Origin: Pontibacter sp. FD36
GTDB taxonomy: Bacteria > Bacteroidota > Bacteroidia > Cytophagales > Hymenobacteraceae
Reading direction: 5' to 3'
Length of the DNA: 64,000 nt
Assembly (NCBI RefSeq): GCF_015686655.1
Contig: NZ_JADPMP010000014.1
Coordinates: forward strand, 1 to 64,000
Shown: one piece after another, positions 52,175-62,427 of the stretch
How positions within the stretch are numbered: the first letter of the stretch is position 1
How the letters are laid out: every line of letters begins with the position of its first letter
The notes under the pieces: generated by a model
What the model saw: only the letters and a program-made list of their open reading frames with translations
What the model was told of the DNA's origin: nothing
Databases searched by the model: none
Position numbers and translations under genes: made by a program

Positions 52175-53545
52175 TTGGACAGTTTAGATTCTGGAGACCC
52201 CCTAAGTTATAGCTTACTGCAACTTTTACAAAGCGCAACAGCTTTACTTAGAATTGAATATATCGCAGCCATCTCGGTTTGCTTTATCTTATTGCTGCTC
52301 TCTGCCCTCACTTCGGGGGCGGAGGCAGCTTTTTTCTCTCTCACCCCTCAGGAGATTGAAAAAGCCAGAACAAGCAAAGACAAAAAGCTTCAACTGGTAC
52401 ACCACCTCCTGCAGAGCCCCCGCCAACTACTGGCTTCGCTCCTGATCATCAACAATGCGATCAATGTTAGTATCATCACGCTTTGCGCCTACATTGCGTG
52501 GCAGTTAGTCGGCTCTACTTCGCTGGCAACTTCCACAATGCTGGTCAGTGTGCTAGTGGTTACGTTTCTGATTGTTTTCTTTGGGGAGGTACTTCCTAAG
52601 GTATATGCCCGCAAGCACGGTACTGCCATTGCGCAGCGCATGGCTCCGATTCTGGATGCTTTGCGGCCTGTGCTACGACCGCTTGCCTGGTTGCTGACAG
52701 GTATCAGCAATTTCATAGACAAGCGCTACCGTGTGCGTGCTTATAGCCAAACACTGGAAGAATTGCACCATAGTCTGGATGTGGCCCTTACCAACGAAGA
52801 GACGTCACCTGAAGAGCGCAAGATTCTGCGGGGGATCGTAAACTTCGGTTCGATCACGGTGAAACAGATCATGCGTCCACGTATGGATATCGTGGCTTTC
52901 CAACAGAGCGCTACACTGCCAGAGTTGCTTCCGCAGATCATCAAGTGGGGTTATTCGCGCGTGCCGGTTTATACCGAAAGCACCGACAGCATCGACGGCA
53001 TACTCTATGTAAAAGACCTGCTGCCGCACCTCGACAAAGGAGCTGACTTTAAATGGCAGAACCTGATCAGAGCGCCTTTCTATGTGCCGGAAACCAAGCA
53101 CATCTCCAACCTGCTGCAGGACTTCCGAGAAAAGCACGTGCACATGGCAATTGTGGTGAACGAGTATGGCACTACGGTAGGACTGCTTACTATGGAAGAT
53201 GTTATTGAGGAGATTGTAGGTGAGATTAATGACGAGTTTGATGACGAGGACGAGATCATTTACTCACAACTCGACGAAAATACCTTTATATTTGACGGTA
53301 AAACATCGCTGCATGACTTTTGTAAGATAACAGAAGTTCCATTCGATGCCTTTAACGAAGTAAAGAGCGAGCACGAAACAGTAGCAGGCCTGATGCTCGC
53401 ACTTTTTGGTCGCATACCATACGTAGGCGAAGAAGTGTCGTATGGTCGCTACTACTTTACAGTGGAGTCGGCGGACAATAAGCGTGTAAAACGAGTCAAG
53501 ATTAATGTCGCAAGTAAAAAAGAGCACTATCATAAAGTCAGCTAA
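52175..53545 (+). CDS. gldE: Gliding motility-associated protein GldE (CNNM/CorC type)
   Basis: 456 residues. N-terminal CNNM domain with four hydrophobic segments (about 30-52, 85-110, 113-135, 155-175), two CBS domains (about 225-345, including [20 protein letters not shown] and [20 protein letters not shown]) and a C-terminal CorC/HlyC domain. The start is TTG at 52175. Position between ssb and gldD, with a 41-base overlap into gldD, identifies it as GldE; the CNNM family is otherwise linked to ion transport. Confidence 0.9.
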   Translation: MDSLDSGDPLSYSLLQLLQSATALLRIEYIAAISVCFILLLLSALTSGAEAAFFSLTPQEIEKARTSKDKKLQLVHHLLQSPRQLLASLLIINNAINVSIITLCAYIAWQLVGSTSLATSTMLVSVLVVTFLIVFFGEVLPKVYARKHGTAIAQRMAPILDALRPVLRPLAWLLTGISNFIDKRYRVRAYSQTLEELHHSLDVALTNEETSPEERKILRGIVNFGSITVKQIMRPRMDIVAFQQSATLPELLPQIIKWGYSRVPVYTESTDSIDGILYVKDLLPHLDKGADFKWQNLIRAPFYVPETKHISNLLQDFREKHVHMAIVVNEYGTTVGLLTMEDVIEEIVGEINDEFDDEDEIIYSQLDENTFIFDGKTSLHDFCKITEVPFDAFNEVKSEHETVAGLMLALFGRIPYVGEEVSYGRYYFTVESADNKRVKRVKINVASKKEHYHKVS

Positions 53546-54125
53546 ACTGCAGTTGGCCCTATGGGCAGGTATGGCCCTTGCCATCGCCGGCTGTACCGCC
53601 GAGTACACCCCAAAACCCAAAGGATACAACCGCATCGACTTGCCAGAAGCTGCTTACCAACAGCTGCAGGACGAGCATCCGTATACCTTTGAGTATTCGA
53701 AGCACGCCAAAATACGTCCTGACTCTTCAATGATTGCCCAGCCACACTGGATTAACATCATCTATCCAAGCCTGGGAGCCAACGTGCAGCTAACATACAA
53801 GGCGATCAACAATGATCCGAGGATGTTGAATAACCTGATCGAGGATGCGCGCAAACTGACTGGCAAACATCAGATAAAGGCGTATTCAATCGAGGAAACC
53901 GAAATCAGAACGCCACAAGGGGACATTGCCTCTGTGTTTGAACTGGAAGGCGAGATTCCAAGCCAGTTCCAGTTCTATGTAACCGATACGACCAATCACT
54001 TCTTCCGTGGGGCGCTTTATTTCAGAACCGCCACTCAAAATGACTCACTGGCTCCGGTTATTGAGTATGTGAAGAAGGATATTGTGCACATGCTGAATAC
54101 GCTGGAGTTTAAGAACAGGGAATAA
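53505..54125 (+). CDS. gldD: Gliding motility lipoprotein GldD
   Basis: 206 residues. Lipoprotein signal with MALAIAGC (C30), then [19 protein letters not shown], the hallmark N-terminal motif of GldD, and a domain ending [15 protein letters not shown]. Needed for gliding and linked to the type IX secretion machinery in F. johnsoniae. Starts inside gldE (41-base overlap), so it is translated from the same message. Confidence 0.92.
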   Translation: MSQVKKSTIIKSAKLQLALWAGMALAIAGCTAEYTPKPKGYNRIDLPEAAYQQLQDEHPYTFEYSKHAKIRPDSSMIAQPHWINIIYPSLGANVQLTYKAINNDPRMLNNLIEDARKLTGKHQIKAYSIEETEIRTPQGDIASVFELEGEIPSQFQFYVTDTTNHFFRGALYFRTATQNDSLAPVIEYVKKDIVHMLNTLEFKNRE

Positions 54126-54138
54126 GTTTTTCGGAAGT

Positions 54139-54154
54139 TAATTGTTGATTGTTA
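54139..54154. repeat. 16-base dispersed repeat, copy 2
   Basis: Exact copy of TAATTGTTGATTGTTA at 9406-9421, here 13 bases after the gldD stop. Confidence 0.6.
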
Positions 54155-54221
54155 GAAAACCTTAACAGCTCCTACTAGCTTGTGGCAATATTCGCGTATT
54201 CTCCCTTGCCTTTGAATTCTG

Positions 54222-54629
54222 ATGATTTTAAACTTTTTTCATTTACCATACTACCTTCTTTCTAACTATTATCGAAATGATGTGTTTAATCCACAATATG
54301 GGGCATTACCAGCTTTAACTATTGTACTGTCTGCTCAAGAGCTTTTCTTATATACACTTATACGCGCGATTCAAGACCCTCACGCTTATGGTGTCGGATT
54401 CTCCAAATCTAGTTTGCCACTAATACTGGTAGTTAACCTCATCTTTGTCTACTTTATCTATATAAGGGGCGACAAACTGATGAAAGTATACAATCATTAT
54501 AAAGATAAGCCTTGGGCAAATACAAAGGCAGTTAGGGTTGCGGGATGGCTATACGTTTTGCTATCCATTATATCGCCTTTTCTACTGATAATAGTTAAAA
54601 ACGCGGCTATAGGCCGACATCTTATTTAA
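54222..54629 (+). CDS. AT-rich small membrane protein of unknown function
   Basis: 135 residues with three hydrophobic segments (about 28-48, 64-83 and 104-126). Codon choice is clearly more AT-rich (TTT, TTA, ATA and AAT) than in neighbouring gldD and recG, which suggests recent acquisition. I recognise no family. It has a strong terminator and sits just after the TAATTGTTGATTGTTA repeat. Confidence 0.62.
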   Translation: MILNFFHLPYYLLSNYYRNDVFNPQYGALPALTIVLSAQELFLYTLIRAIQDPHAYGVGFSKSSLPLILVVNLIFVYFIYIRGDKLMKVYNHYKDKPWANTKAVRVAGWLYVLLSIISPFLLIIVKNAAIGRHLI

Positions 54630-54670
54630 AGATAGTTGACTATAATCCCAACTTACTAACATACACAAAG

Positions 54671-54709
54671 CAAAAGCCCCGATAGCACTTACACCTGTCG
54701 GGGCTTTTG
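54671..54709 (+). terminator. Terminator of the AT-rich membrane protein gene
   Basis: A perfect 12-bp stem (CAAAAGCCCCGA with TCGGGGCTTTTG) with a 15-base loop, 41 bases past the stop. Confidence 0.82.
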
Positions 54710-54766
54710 CTTATTTTTGTCAGGTATACCTGCTATACTTTATTTACCTAACCTGAGCTAGCACCC

Positions 54767-56863
54767 TTGAACAACTTCTTCCATACCAAGATCGAATTTC
54801 TGAAAGGCGTGGGGCCGCAGCGGGCTGAGCTGCTGCAGAAGGAGCTCAACATCTATACCTACGGCGATCTCATTCAGCACTACCCTTTCCGGTATCTTGA
54901 CCGCACCCAGTTCTACAAAATAGTAGACTTGGACGAAAGCATGCCTTATGTGCAGGTACGTGGGCGTGTGCGGGGTAAGGAAGTGCTCGGCGAAGGCCGT
55001 AAGCAACGCCTGGCCGCTACCCTAGTGGACGAAGATGGCAACGAGATGGAGCTGGTTTGGTTCAAAGGGGTGAAGTGGATGCAGAAGTCGCTAAAGAACC
55101 ACACCGATTACATTGTGTTCGGCAAGCCTACTTCGTTTAATGGCAAGTGGAGCATGGCGCACCCCGAACTGGAGGAATTGGGGGAAGAGAAACAGACGAC
55201 CTCTTTTCTGCAACCGGTATACCATACCACCGAGAAGCTAAAGGCATTCCGTGTTGAGAGTAGGGTCATAGCCCGCTACATGGAGATGCTGCTCAAGGTG
55301 GCAGTGCCGAATATTAACGAGACGCTTTCACCGGAGCTTATAGAACATTATCGCCTGATGAGCAAGCGGGATGCGTTGATCAACATTCACTTTCCGCAGT
55401 CAGTAGAGAAGTATAATGCCGCTAAGTTCAGGCTCAAATTTGAAGAGCTCTTTTACATACAATTGCGTCTGCTCCGCCAGAAAACAGTGCGCCGTGCTGA
55501 CCTAGCCGGTCAGGTGTTCAGGCATGTACCGACGGTAACGGAGTTCTACAAGAATCACATGACCTTCGACCTGACCAATGCACAGAAGCGGGTTATCAAG
55601 GAAATACATAAAGACCTGACAGCCGGCAAGCAGATGAACCGCCTGCTGCAGGGCGATGTGGGTTCAGGTAAAACCATCGTGGCCTTCATTACCATGCTGA
55701 TCGCTGCTGACAATGGAGCACAGTCTGTGCTGATGGCACCTACTGAGATTCTGGCGGACCAGCATTATACTGGCCTCAAAGCTTTTGCTGACCGGTTAGG
55801 TATAAACATTGGCAAGCTTACTGGTTCCACCAAGACAAAAGATCGCAAAGTGCTACACGAGCAACTGCGTTCAGGCGAAATGAAAATGATCGTGGGCACG
55901 CATGCCCTGCTGGAGGACGTGGTACAGTTTCATAACCTGGGTCTTTGCATTGTGGATGAGCAGCACCGCTTCGGAGTAGAGCAGCGCTCCAGGCTGTGGC
56001 GTAAGAACCCACGCATTATCCCACATGTACTCGTGATGACGGCCACGCCTATACCCCGCACCCTGGCCATGACGCTCTACGGCGACCTGGATGTGTCGGT
56101 GATCGACGAAATGCCAGCCGGCCGTAAAGAGATCGTGACCGTGCACCGCTTCGACTCACACCGCCTGAAGGTATTCCAATTTGTGCGCGACCAGATCAAG
56201 CTGGGCCGCCAGGTATACATCGTGTACCCGCTCATTGAGGAGTCGGAAGGGATGGATTACAAGGACCTGATGGACGGCTATGAAAGTATACGCCGTGCAT
56301 TTCCGGAGTACCAGGTGAGCATGGTGCATGGCAAACTTAAGGCGCAGGACAAAGACTACGAAATGCAGCGCTTTGTGCGCCACGAGACGCAGATCATGGT
56401 AGCTACGACTGTAATTGAAGTAGGCGTAAACGTGCCCAACGCCTCCGTGATGATTATCGAGAGTGCGGAGCGCTTTGGTCTGTCACAGCTGCACCAGTTG
56501 CGTGGCAGGGTGGGCCGGGGTGCTGAACAGAGCTACTGCATCCTGATGACAGGATATAAGCTGAGCAAAGATAGCAAGACCAGACTGGAGACGATGGTGC
56601 GCACCAACAATGGATTTGAGATTGCTGACATTGATCTGAAGTTGCGCGGACCGGGCGACCTGATGGGTACGCAGCAAAGCGGTGTGCTCGACCTGCTCAT
56701 CGCTGACCTGGCCAAAGATGCGCCTATCCTGCAGGAGGCTCGTGCAGCTGCTCAACGTGTATTGAACGAAGACCCACAATTGGAGCAAGCACAGAATCAG
56801 AACATTATGCGTCACATCAAATCATTGAGTGTGAACACTATCAACTGGAGCCGCATAAGTTAA
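54767..56863 (+). CDS. recG: ATP-dependent DNA helicase RecG
   Basis: 698 residues. Wedge/OB domain (about 60-160), helicase core with Walker A GDVGSGKTIVAF, DEQH box in IVDEQHRFGVEQRSRLW, motif TATPIPRTLAMT and C-terminal helicase motifs ATTVIEVGVNVPNA and LRGRVGRG, then the TRG wedge. Reverses stalled forks and resolves Holliday junctions. The start is TTG at 54767; MNNFFHTKIEFLKGVGPQRA is the family N-terminus. A CAGGTATACCTG palindrome lies 35 bases upstream. Confidence 0.96.
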   Translation: MNNFFHTKIEFLKGVGPQRAELLQKELNIYTYGDLIQHYPFRYLDRTQFYKIVDLDESMPYVQVRGRVRGKEVLGEGRKQRLAATLVDEDGNEMELVWFKGVKWMQKSLKNHTDYIVFGKPTSFNGKWSMAHPELEELGEEKQTTSFLQPVYHTTEKLKAFRVESRVIARYMEMLLKVAVPNINETLSPELIEHYRLMSKRDALINIHFPQSVEKYNAAKFRLKFEELFYIQLRLLRQKTVRRADLAGQVFRHVPTVTEFYKNHMTFDLTNAQKRVIKEIHKDLTAGKQMNRLLQGDVGSGKTIVAFITMLIAADNGAQSVLMAPTEILADQHYTGLKAFADRLGINIGKLTGSTKTKDRKVLHEQLRSGEMKMIVGTHALLEDVVQFHNLGLCIVDEQHRFGVEQRSRLWRKNPRIIPHVLVMTATPIPRTLAMTLYGDLDVSVIDEMPAGRKEIVTVHRFDSHRLKVFQFVRDQIKLGRQVYIVYPLIEESEGMDYKDLMDGYESIRRAFPEYQVSMVHGKLKAQDKDYEMQRFVRHETQIMVATTVIEVGVNVPNASVMIIESAERFGLSQLHQLRGRVGRGAEQSYCILMTGYKLSKDSKTRLETMVRTNNGFEIADIDLKLRGPGDLMGTQQSGVLDLLIADLAKDAPILQEARAAAQRVLNEDPQLEQAQNQNIMRHIKSLSVNTINWSRIS

Positions 56864-57045
56864 AGACTGCCCTGATTATGATAGTGGCCTGAGCACAAAT
56901 CTGATTATATTTAAAAGTGGGTTCCACGCGAAACAAGTTGCAGTTTACTATATAGGCATTTGCAAAGTATAACCGTATACAGCAAATTTATGTGCTACTT
57001 ACATTGTCCTTACATTGATTTTCTAAACCGCTATACCTTATACCC

Positions 57046-58506
57046 TTGAAAGCACTTCACCTCTTCATATTCATTTTGCTGGGCCTATGCTATACTGCCA
57101 CAACTGCGCAGTCCCAAGGTCGCAAAGCCGCTATACCTTTTACCTATCTCCCTGACAACACAGAGGACCAGTATAACCAGAGCATTAGCAGCAAGACGCT
57201 CCCGCTGGGAGCCGAGGGCTTTGTAATCCTCAGCCGCAGCAAGCCAGCTGAATATGCCATTGAACGCTACAATGCCGCCCTCAAAAAAGCCTGGTCAGCC
57301 GCTGTACCACTAGCCGCTGAAGAAACGGTGGAAGCTTTTGCCAGAAACCAGGATGCTGTACTGCTGGTCACGCACCGCACAAACGAGCAGGGCAACCAAG
57401 CGCTGTATGCGCATCGGGTAGACCTGCATAGCGGTCAGAAAGAGAAGCCCGTGCTATTGCTCGAAGCCTCAGCCAATGCCCGTAAAGCGGGTATAGCTAT
57501 CTCACCTGACGGCACCAAACTGCTGGCTTACCGCTATAGCGTTTCTGGCAATCAGGTTCTGCAGTCTATCAGCGGCAGCCTGTATGACGGCAAACTTCAG
57601 AAAGTAAAAGATACGAAGTACAGCCTGACTGACCTGCGCGGTATTGTATCAGCTGAGGTGATCGTGAATGATGCCGGTGACCAGTTCATCAGCCTGATCT
57701 CTGAGAACATGGAACGCCTGACCGTACGCCAGTATACCTTAAAGTCGCCGGTTGCCAAAGGCATGTCGGTGCTGGTAGGAGGCATTTTTGAAGGCAAGAA
57801 GGTATACATCATGGACAGCAAGTATGCCCTGCAGCCCAATGGCAATCTGTATGGTGTTGTACTCACAGCTGACGAGAAATCCGGTGAGTACTATAGCCTG
57901 AAAGCGGTTAAATTTGATTTCGAAAATGAAGATATGGTGTTTGCAGAGGAGTTCAGATTCACCCCTGAATATCTCGCTAGTGTGAACAGCCTGGATAAAA
58001 GCGGCGGTGCAAAAGCCAGGCGCCTCGAGGACATTTACCTGACCGACCTGATCCTAACATCTGAGGAAAAACTAATCGTAATGGCAGAGAAAAAGTATAT
58101 GGAGGGTGGTGAGAACTCTCCTTACTATGCCAAAGAGATTCACTTGTTTGCCTATGATCAGTTTATGGGCACTGCCTGGAGCTCTGTGCTGATGAAAAAT
58201 CAGAAAGCACCTGCTGATGAAGCTTTTACAGGCATCTCGTATCGCTATCATCTGGCAGGTAACACGCTGCACCTGCTCACCCTGGAAGAGTTGAACGGAA
58301 AGCATGACCTATACCTGCGCCGCATTGACACCAGCACCGGTAAAGCTGAAGCACCTAAGGCTGCTGGCCTGAATGTAGCCAAAGGCGAAGACACGGCCTA
58401 TGTAAAAGACTTCACGGCCTGGCTGGGCGAAAAGGATCTGGTAGTGGTGGTGCGGCCATCCAAGAAAGCGAACAGCTTGCAGCTACGTCGTCTACAGATC
58501 AAATAA
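57046..58506 (+). CDS. Exported beta-rich protein of unknown function
   Basis: 486 residues. A signal peptide (MKALHLFIFILLGLCYTATT, cleaved near AQSQG) from a TTG start at 57046. The body is rich in short beta segments (YALQPNGNLYGVVLTADEKS, IHLFAYDQFMGTAWSS), suggestive of a beta-propeller or WD-like fold, without recognisable repeats by eye. No sorting signal. Function not assigned. Confidence 0.75.
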   Translation: MKALHLFIFILLGLCYTATTAQSQGRKAAIPFTYLPDNTEDQYNQSISSKTLPLGAEGFVILSRSKPAEYAIERYNAALKKAWSAAVPLAAEETVEAFARNQDAVLLVTHRTNEQGNQALYAHRVDLHSGQKEKPVLLLEASANARKAGIAISPDGTKLLAYRYSVSGNQVLQSISGSLYDGKLQKVKDTKYSLTDLRGIVSAEVIVNDAGDQFISLISENMERLTVRQYTLKSPVAKGMSVLVGGIFEGKKVYIMDSKYALQPNGNLYGVVLTADEKSGEYYSLKAVKFDFENEDMVFAEEFRFTPEYLASVNSLDKSGGAKARRLEDIYLTDLILTSEEKLIVMAEKKYMEGGENSPYYAKEIHLFAYDQFMGTAWSSVLMKNQKAPADEAFTGISYRYHLAGNTLHLLTLEELNGKHDLYLRRIDTSTGKAEAPKAAGLNVAKGEDTAYVKDFTAWLGEKDLVVVVRPSKKANSLQLRRLQIK

Positions 58507-59238
58507 CTAGTCTAACCATATACCAGACAAAAAGCGTGGCCACTCTCTTGGCGCGCTTTTCTGTTTTTTAAGCTTGCGGGTAAAAGAACTCAGCTGCACC
58601 AGCATGTGTACAAAACCTACATAGTCCACTATCTCTACATACATCCGGAACTCTCGTCGGGACCCCTCCAGCATCCCTAGTTTGTCTACCTTATAGGTAT
58701 TCATGGCAGACCATGGCATCCAGCGTACCCGCTTGCCACGTTTGATCATATAGCGGTTGATGGCTACTTCCAACTGATAGCGTGCCACTGGCTGGGCCAA
58801 CACCTGCTCTAAGTCACTTCGCCGCAAAAGCCGTTCTCCGGACAGCAGTATATCACTTCGGTACCAACGCACAAACCATGGCGACCGGATTCGCCGCAAG
58901 ATTAGCATGTCAACATTTGCAGTGTCCTGGAAAGCAGAAATAGCCCTCTCAAGTTCAGTTTTATTTAATTCCTGCAGATCAGCATCCATCAGCAGAACCA
59001 ACTCATGCTGCACAAACTGAAGGCCATACTGTATAGCGGCGGCTTTTCCCTGATTTTGGCTGAGGCGGATGACTTGCACAGTAGGCCATTGCCGGCTTAC
59101 CATCGTAGCAGTGCCATCAACCGATCCGTCATCCACACAGATTACCTGTTGTATGCCCTTCACCTTCGACACGACTTCCAGTACTGTCGCAATCCGCTCC
59201 CGTTCGTTATAGCAGGGAATTAAGCATGTTACCCCCAT
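58507..59238 (-). CDS. Glycosyltransferase family 2 protein
   Basis: 243 residues. GT-A fold: LIPCYNERERIATVLEVVSK, ICVDDGSVDGTATMV (first metal-ligand region) and LVLLMDADLQELN (DxD-type). Transfers a sugar to lipid carrier or glycan; short form without membrane helices. A hairpin at about 58530-58562 inside its 3' end probably terminates the convergent gene, which stops one base earlier. Confidence 0.88.
   Translation of the reverse strand: MGVTCLIPCYNERERIATVLEVVSKVKGIQQVICVDDGSVDGTATMVSRQWPTVQVIRLSQNQGKAAAIQYGLQFVQHELVLLMDADLQELNKTELERAISAFQDTANVDMLILRRIRSPWFVRWYRSDILLSGERLLRRSDLEQVLAQPVARYQLEVAINRYMIKRGKRVRWMPWSAMNTYKVDKLGMLEGSRREFRMYVEIVDYVGFVHMLVQLSSFTRKLKKQKSAPREWPRFLSGIWLD
58530..58562 (+). 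terminator. Terminator of the 486-residue protein gene, inside the neighbouring CDS
   Basis: AAAAGCG(T)GGCC, a loop and GGC(G)CGCTTTT, followed by CTGTTTTTT. It lies within the coding region of the opposite-strand glycosyltransferase. Confidence 0.6.
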
Positions 59239-59328
59239 ACGCTCCTCTATGTTAATGACAATCTGGTATTCAGGTATATTTACGCATGTGAGGCTATTAA
59301 GTCATTCAGGAACAAGTCCTTAATACAA

Positions 59329-59357
59329 AAAGGCCACCTCCTACGGAGGCAGCCTTT
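59329..59357 (-). terminator. Terminator of the beta-oxidation operon
   Basis: On the minus strand AAAGGCTGCCTCC, TAG-side loop and GGAGGTGGCCTTT with U-run, 25 bases past the fadE stop. Confidence 0.82.
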
Positions 59358-59381
59358 CCAAAACTATAGATTTGTCAGAAT

Positions 59382-61178
59382 CTAGTACACGAATTCATTT
59401 GCCTCGATCATGGAAGCCGCGATACGACGACGGGCTTCTTTGGTATTATAGAGGTCTTTTTTGGTAAAGCGCTTCAGGCCCATGAACAGCAGACGCTGCT
59501 CGTCACCTTCCACCATCGAGGCAATGGCTTCTTTACCAGCCAGGAAGGCAGTATCCACGGCATCGTTCACGGTCACGCGCACGATGTCGATCTGGTTCGC
59601 CACAGCATCCTCTCCTTTCATACCTACCAGCTTTTCTACACGCAGCAATGTAGATTCCGCCACGTATGTTTTAATAGCCATGTCTGCGATGTTCATCAGG
59701 ATTTCCTGCTCTTTGGCCAGTGAGTTCATGTACTTTTGCACAGCCGTGCCAGCTACCATCAAAATCGCTTTCTTCAGGTTACGGATAGCCTTGTGCTCCG
59801 CTGCGAACAAGCCTTCCTCTTCAGCACCAAAGTCAGGTATAGCCATTAGCTCGTTTTGCACATTTTGTGCAGGGCCCATCAGGTCCAGCTCACCGTTCAT
59901 GGCTTTCTTAAGGATCATGTCCACCGTAAGCATGCGGTTGATCTCGTTGGTACCCTCGAAGATGCGGTTGATGCGTGAATCGCGGTAAGCGCGGTCCATC
60001 GGATAGTCGGCGGAGAAGCCGTAGCCACCATAGATCTGGACACCTTCGTCTACTACGTAGTCAAGTACTTCCGAGCCTTCCACTTTCAGCATGGCGCACT
60101 CCACGGCAAACTCGCGGGCAGCACCCAGCATGGCTTCGTTCTCGCCTTTGCCTTCGGCCAACAGTTCCTGCTCTTTGCGGTAGATGTCCATACCACAACG
60201 GTACAGCGCCGACTCCACCGCATAAATGCGAATAGCCTGCTCTGCCAGCTTGTGACGGATGGCGCCGAACTTAGAGATCGGCAGTTTAAACTGCTGACGC
60301 TCGTTGGCATACTTCACCGAGAGGTCAACCACTTTTTTAGAGGCACCCAAGGTAGCAGCACAAAGCTTGATGCGGCCGATGTTCAGGATATTGAAAGCGA
60401 TCAGGTGACCTTTGCCAATATCACCCAACACGTTCTCTTTCGGCACTTCGCAGTCCGACAGGAACACCTGACGGGTAGAAGAACCCTTGATACCCATTTT
60501 GTGCTCCTCGTTGCCAAGGCTCAAACCCGGGTAGCCTTTCTCCACGATAAAGCCTGTGAACTTGTCGCCATCTACCTGCGCGAATACAATGAACACATCG
60601 GCAAAACCGGCGTTCGTGATCCACATTTTCTGGCCGTTCAGGATGTAATGCGTACCTGCTTCGTTCAGTACAGCCTTGGTTTTAGCTGCCAGGGCATCAG
60701 AACCAGAACCTGGTTCTGTAAGACAGTATGCCGCGGCCCATTCGCCAGAAGTCAGCTTCGGTAGGTATTTCTCTTTCTGCTCGTCCGTACCGAAGTACAG
60801 AATCGGCAGCATGCCTATACCTGTGTGCGCCGCAAAAGCCACCGGGAAAGAGTGGCCTCCACCTACCGACTCCGTTACCAGCAGTGAAGTGTTAAAGTCC
60901 ATGTTCAGGCCGCCGTATTGCTCCGGCATTGATACCGCGAACAAACCCAGCTCTCCAGCCTTTTTCATCAGACCTTCCATTAGGCCTTCCTCGTGGTTGT
61001 CGAGGCGCTCGAGGAGCGGTGTTACTTCTTCGCGCACAAAATCCAGACAGGTCTGCGCCATCATACGCTGTTCCTCGCTAAATTCGGCAGGTATAAATAC
61101 GTCCTGCGCATCAGTTTCTTTGATCAGGAATTCACCACCGCGAACAGTGGCCTTATTTTTATCTGTTACATTTTCCAT
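59382..61178 (-). CDS. fadE: Acyl-CoA dehydrogenase
   Basis: 598 residues, the longer ACAD type with a C-terminal extra domain (about 430-598). The FAD/substrate signature YCLTEPGSGSDALAAKTKA, KMWITNAGFADVFIVFAQVD and the catalytic-base region QIYGGYGFSADYPMDRAYRD are present. Catalyses the first oxidation of beta-oxidation. Third gene of the fadN-fadA-fadE operon, as in Bacillus subtilis. Confidence 0.92.
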   Translation of the reverse strand: MENVTDKNKATVRGGEFLIKETDAQDVFIPAEFSEEQRMMAQTCLDFVREEVTPLLERLDNHEEGLMEGLMKKAGELGLFAVSMPEQYGGLNMDFNTSLLVTESVGGGHSFPVAFAAHTGIGMLPILYFGTDEQKEKYLPKLTSGEWAAAYCLTEPGSGSDALAAKTKAVLNEAGTHYILNGQKMWITNAGFADVFIVFAQVDGDKFTGFIVEKGYPGLSLGNEEHKMGIKGSSTRQVFLSDCEVPKENVLGDIGKGHLIAFNILNIGRIKLCAATLGASKKVVDLSVKYANERQQFKLPISKFGAIRHKLAEQAIRIYAVESALYRCGMDIYRKEQELLAEGKGENEAMLGAAREFAVECAMLKVEGSEVLDYVVDEGVQIYGGYGFSADYPMDRAYRDSRINRIFEGTNEINRMLTVDMILKKAMNGELDLMGPAQNVQNELMAIPDFGAEEEGLFAAEHKAIRNLKKAILMVAGTAVQKYMNSLAKEQEILMNIADMAIKTYVAESTLLRVEKLVGMKGEDAVANQIDIVRVTVNDAVDTAFLAGKEAIASMVEGDEQRLLFMGLKRFTKKDLYNTKEARRRIAASMIEANEFVY

Positions 61179-61218
61179 GGCAGAATTATGATTAGTGTTT
61201 TTAGGTACAGATTAGTTT

Positions 61219-62397
61219 TTACTTCAATAATTCGTAGATGCCGGCAACGCCTTGGCCGCCACCAACGCAGGCGGTGACCATGCCGTATTTCTTGCCGAGG
61301 CGGCGCAGCTCGTGGAATTGCTGGATGCTGAGTTTAGCGCCGGAGCAACCCAGTGGGTGCCCTAGTGCAATCGCTCCACCGCTCACGTTCAACTTTTCCG
61401 GGTCGAAATCAAGGTGACGCATCACGGCAATGGATTGGGCCGCAAAGGCCTCGTTCATCTCGATCAGGTCAATGTCATTGAGTGTCATACCGGCCATTTT
61501 GAGTGCTTTTGGAACGGCTGCGATAGGTCCCATACCCATAATGCGCGGGTCTATACCTCCAGTACCGTAGCTCACCATGCGGGCAATCGGCTCTAGGTTC
61601 AGCTCTTTCACCATGCGCTCACTCATCACGATCACGAAGGCAGCACCATCTGAGGTCTGCGACGAGTTACCGGCAGTAACCGAGCCACCAGCTGCAAACA
61701 CCGGCTTCAGACGAGCCAATGCCTCCAGCGACGTATCGGCACGCGGACCTTCATCGGTATCCACCACATAAGAGCGGGTTTTCTTTTTGCCGTTCTCGTC
61801 GATGTAAGTTTCCTCAATTGTGATCGGCACAATCTGCTCTTTGAAATAGCCATTCTTAATGGCGTTGATGGCCTTTTGGTGTGAGTTGTAGGCAAACTCG
61901 TCCTGATCTTCACGTGAAACATTGTAGTCTTTCGCTACTGCCTCCGCCGTTAGGCCCATGCTCAGGTACCAGTCCGGGTTTTTCTTGGCGATGTTGTAGT
62001 TCGGAACCGTCTTCCAACCCACGGTTGGTACCATCGACATAGACTCCGTTCCACCTGCAATAATGCAGTCTGCCATACCTGCCTGTATGCGGTTGCAGGC
62101 AATGGCAATGGTTTCCACACCGGAGCCGCAGTAGCGGTTCACGGTCATACCTGACACAGACATGGGCAACGACAGCAAAGCGATCATACGACCGATCTGC
62201 AAGCCCTGCTCCGCTTCCGGCACGGCGTTACCCACAATCAGGTCGTCTACACGCTCTGGGTCAAGGGCTGGTACTGATGCCAAAAGATGTTTGATGACGT
62301 CAGCGGCTAGGTCATCAGGTCTGGTGAACCGGAAGCCCCCGCGCCCGGCCTTGCCTACTGCGCTACGAAATCCGGCTACGATATATGCGTTATTCAT
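61219..62397 (-). CDS. fadA: Acetyl-CoA C-acyltransferase (3-ketoacyl-CoA thiolase)
   Basis: 392 residues. Active-site cysteine C90 in VNRYCGSGVETIAIA, His in GAIALGHPLGCSGAK, second Cys in TACVGGGQG. Cleaves 3-ketoacyl-CoA with CoA in the last step of beta-oxidation. It is 30 bases after fadN and 40 bases before fadE. Confidence 0.94.
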   Translation of the reverse strand: MNNAYIVAGFRSAVGKAGRGGFRFTRPDDLAADVIKHLLASVPALDPERVDDLIVGNAVPEAEQGLQIGRMIALLSLPMSVSGMTVNRYCGSGVETIAIACNRIQAGMADCIIAGGTESMSMVPTVGWKTVPNYNIAKKNPDWYLSMGLTAEAVAKDYNVSREDQDEFAYNSHQKAINAIKNGYFKEQIVPITIEETYIDENGKKKTRSYVVDTDEGPRADTSLEALARLKPVFAAGGSVTAGNSSQTSDGAAFVIVMSERMVKELNLEPIARMVSYGTGGIDPRIMGMGPIAAVPKALKMAGMTLNDIDLIEMNEAFAAQSIAVMRHLDFDPEKLNVSGGAIALGHPLGCSGAKLSIQQFHELRRLGKKYGMVTACVGGGQGVAGIYELLK

Positions 62398-62427
62398 TTT
62401 GATGCTCTTTATAGTTTAAACTAAACT

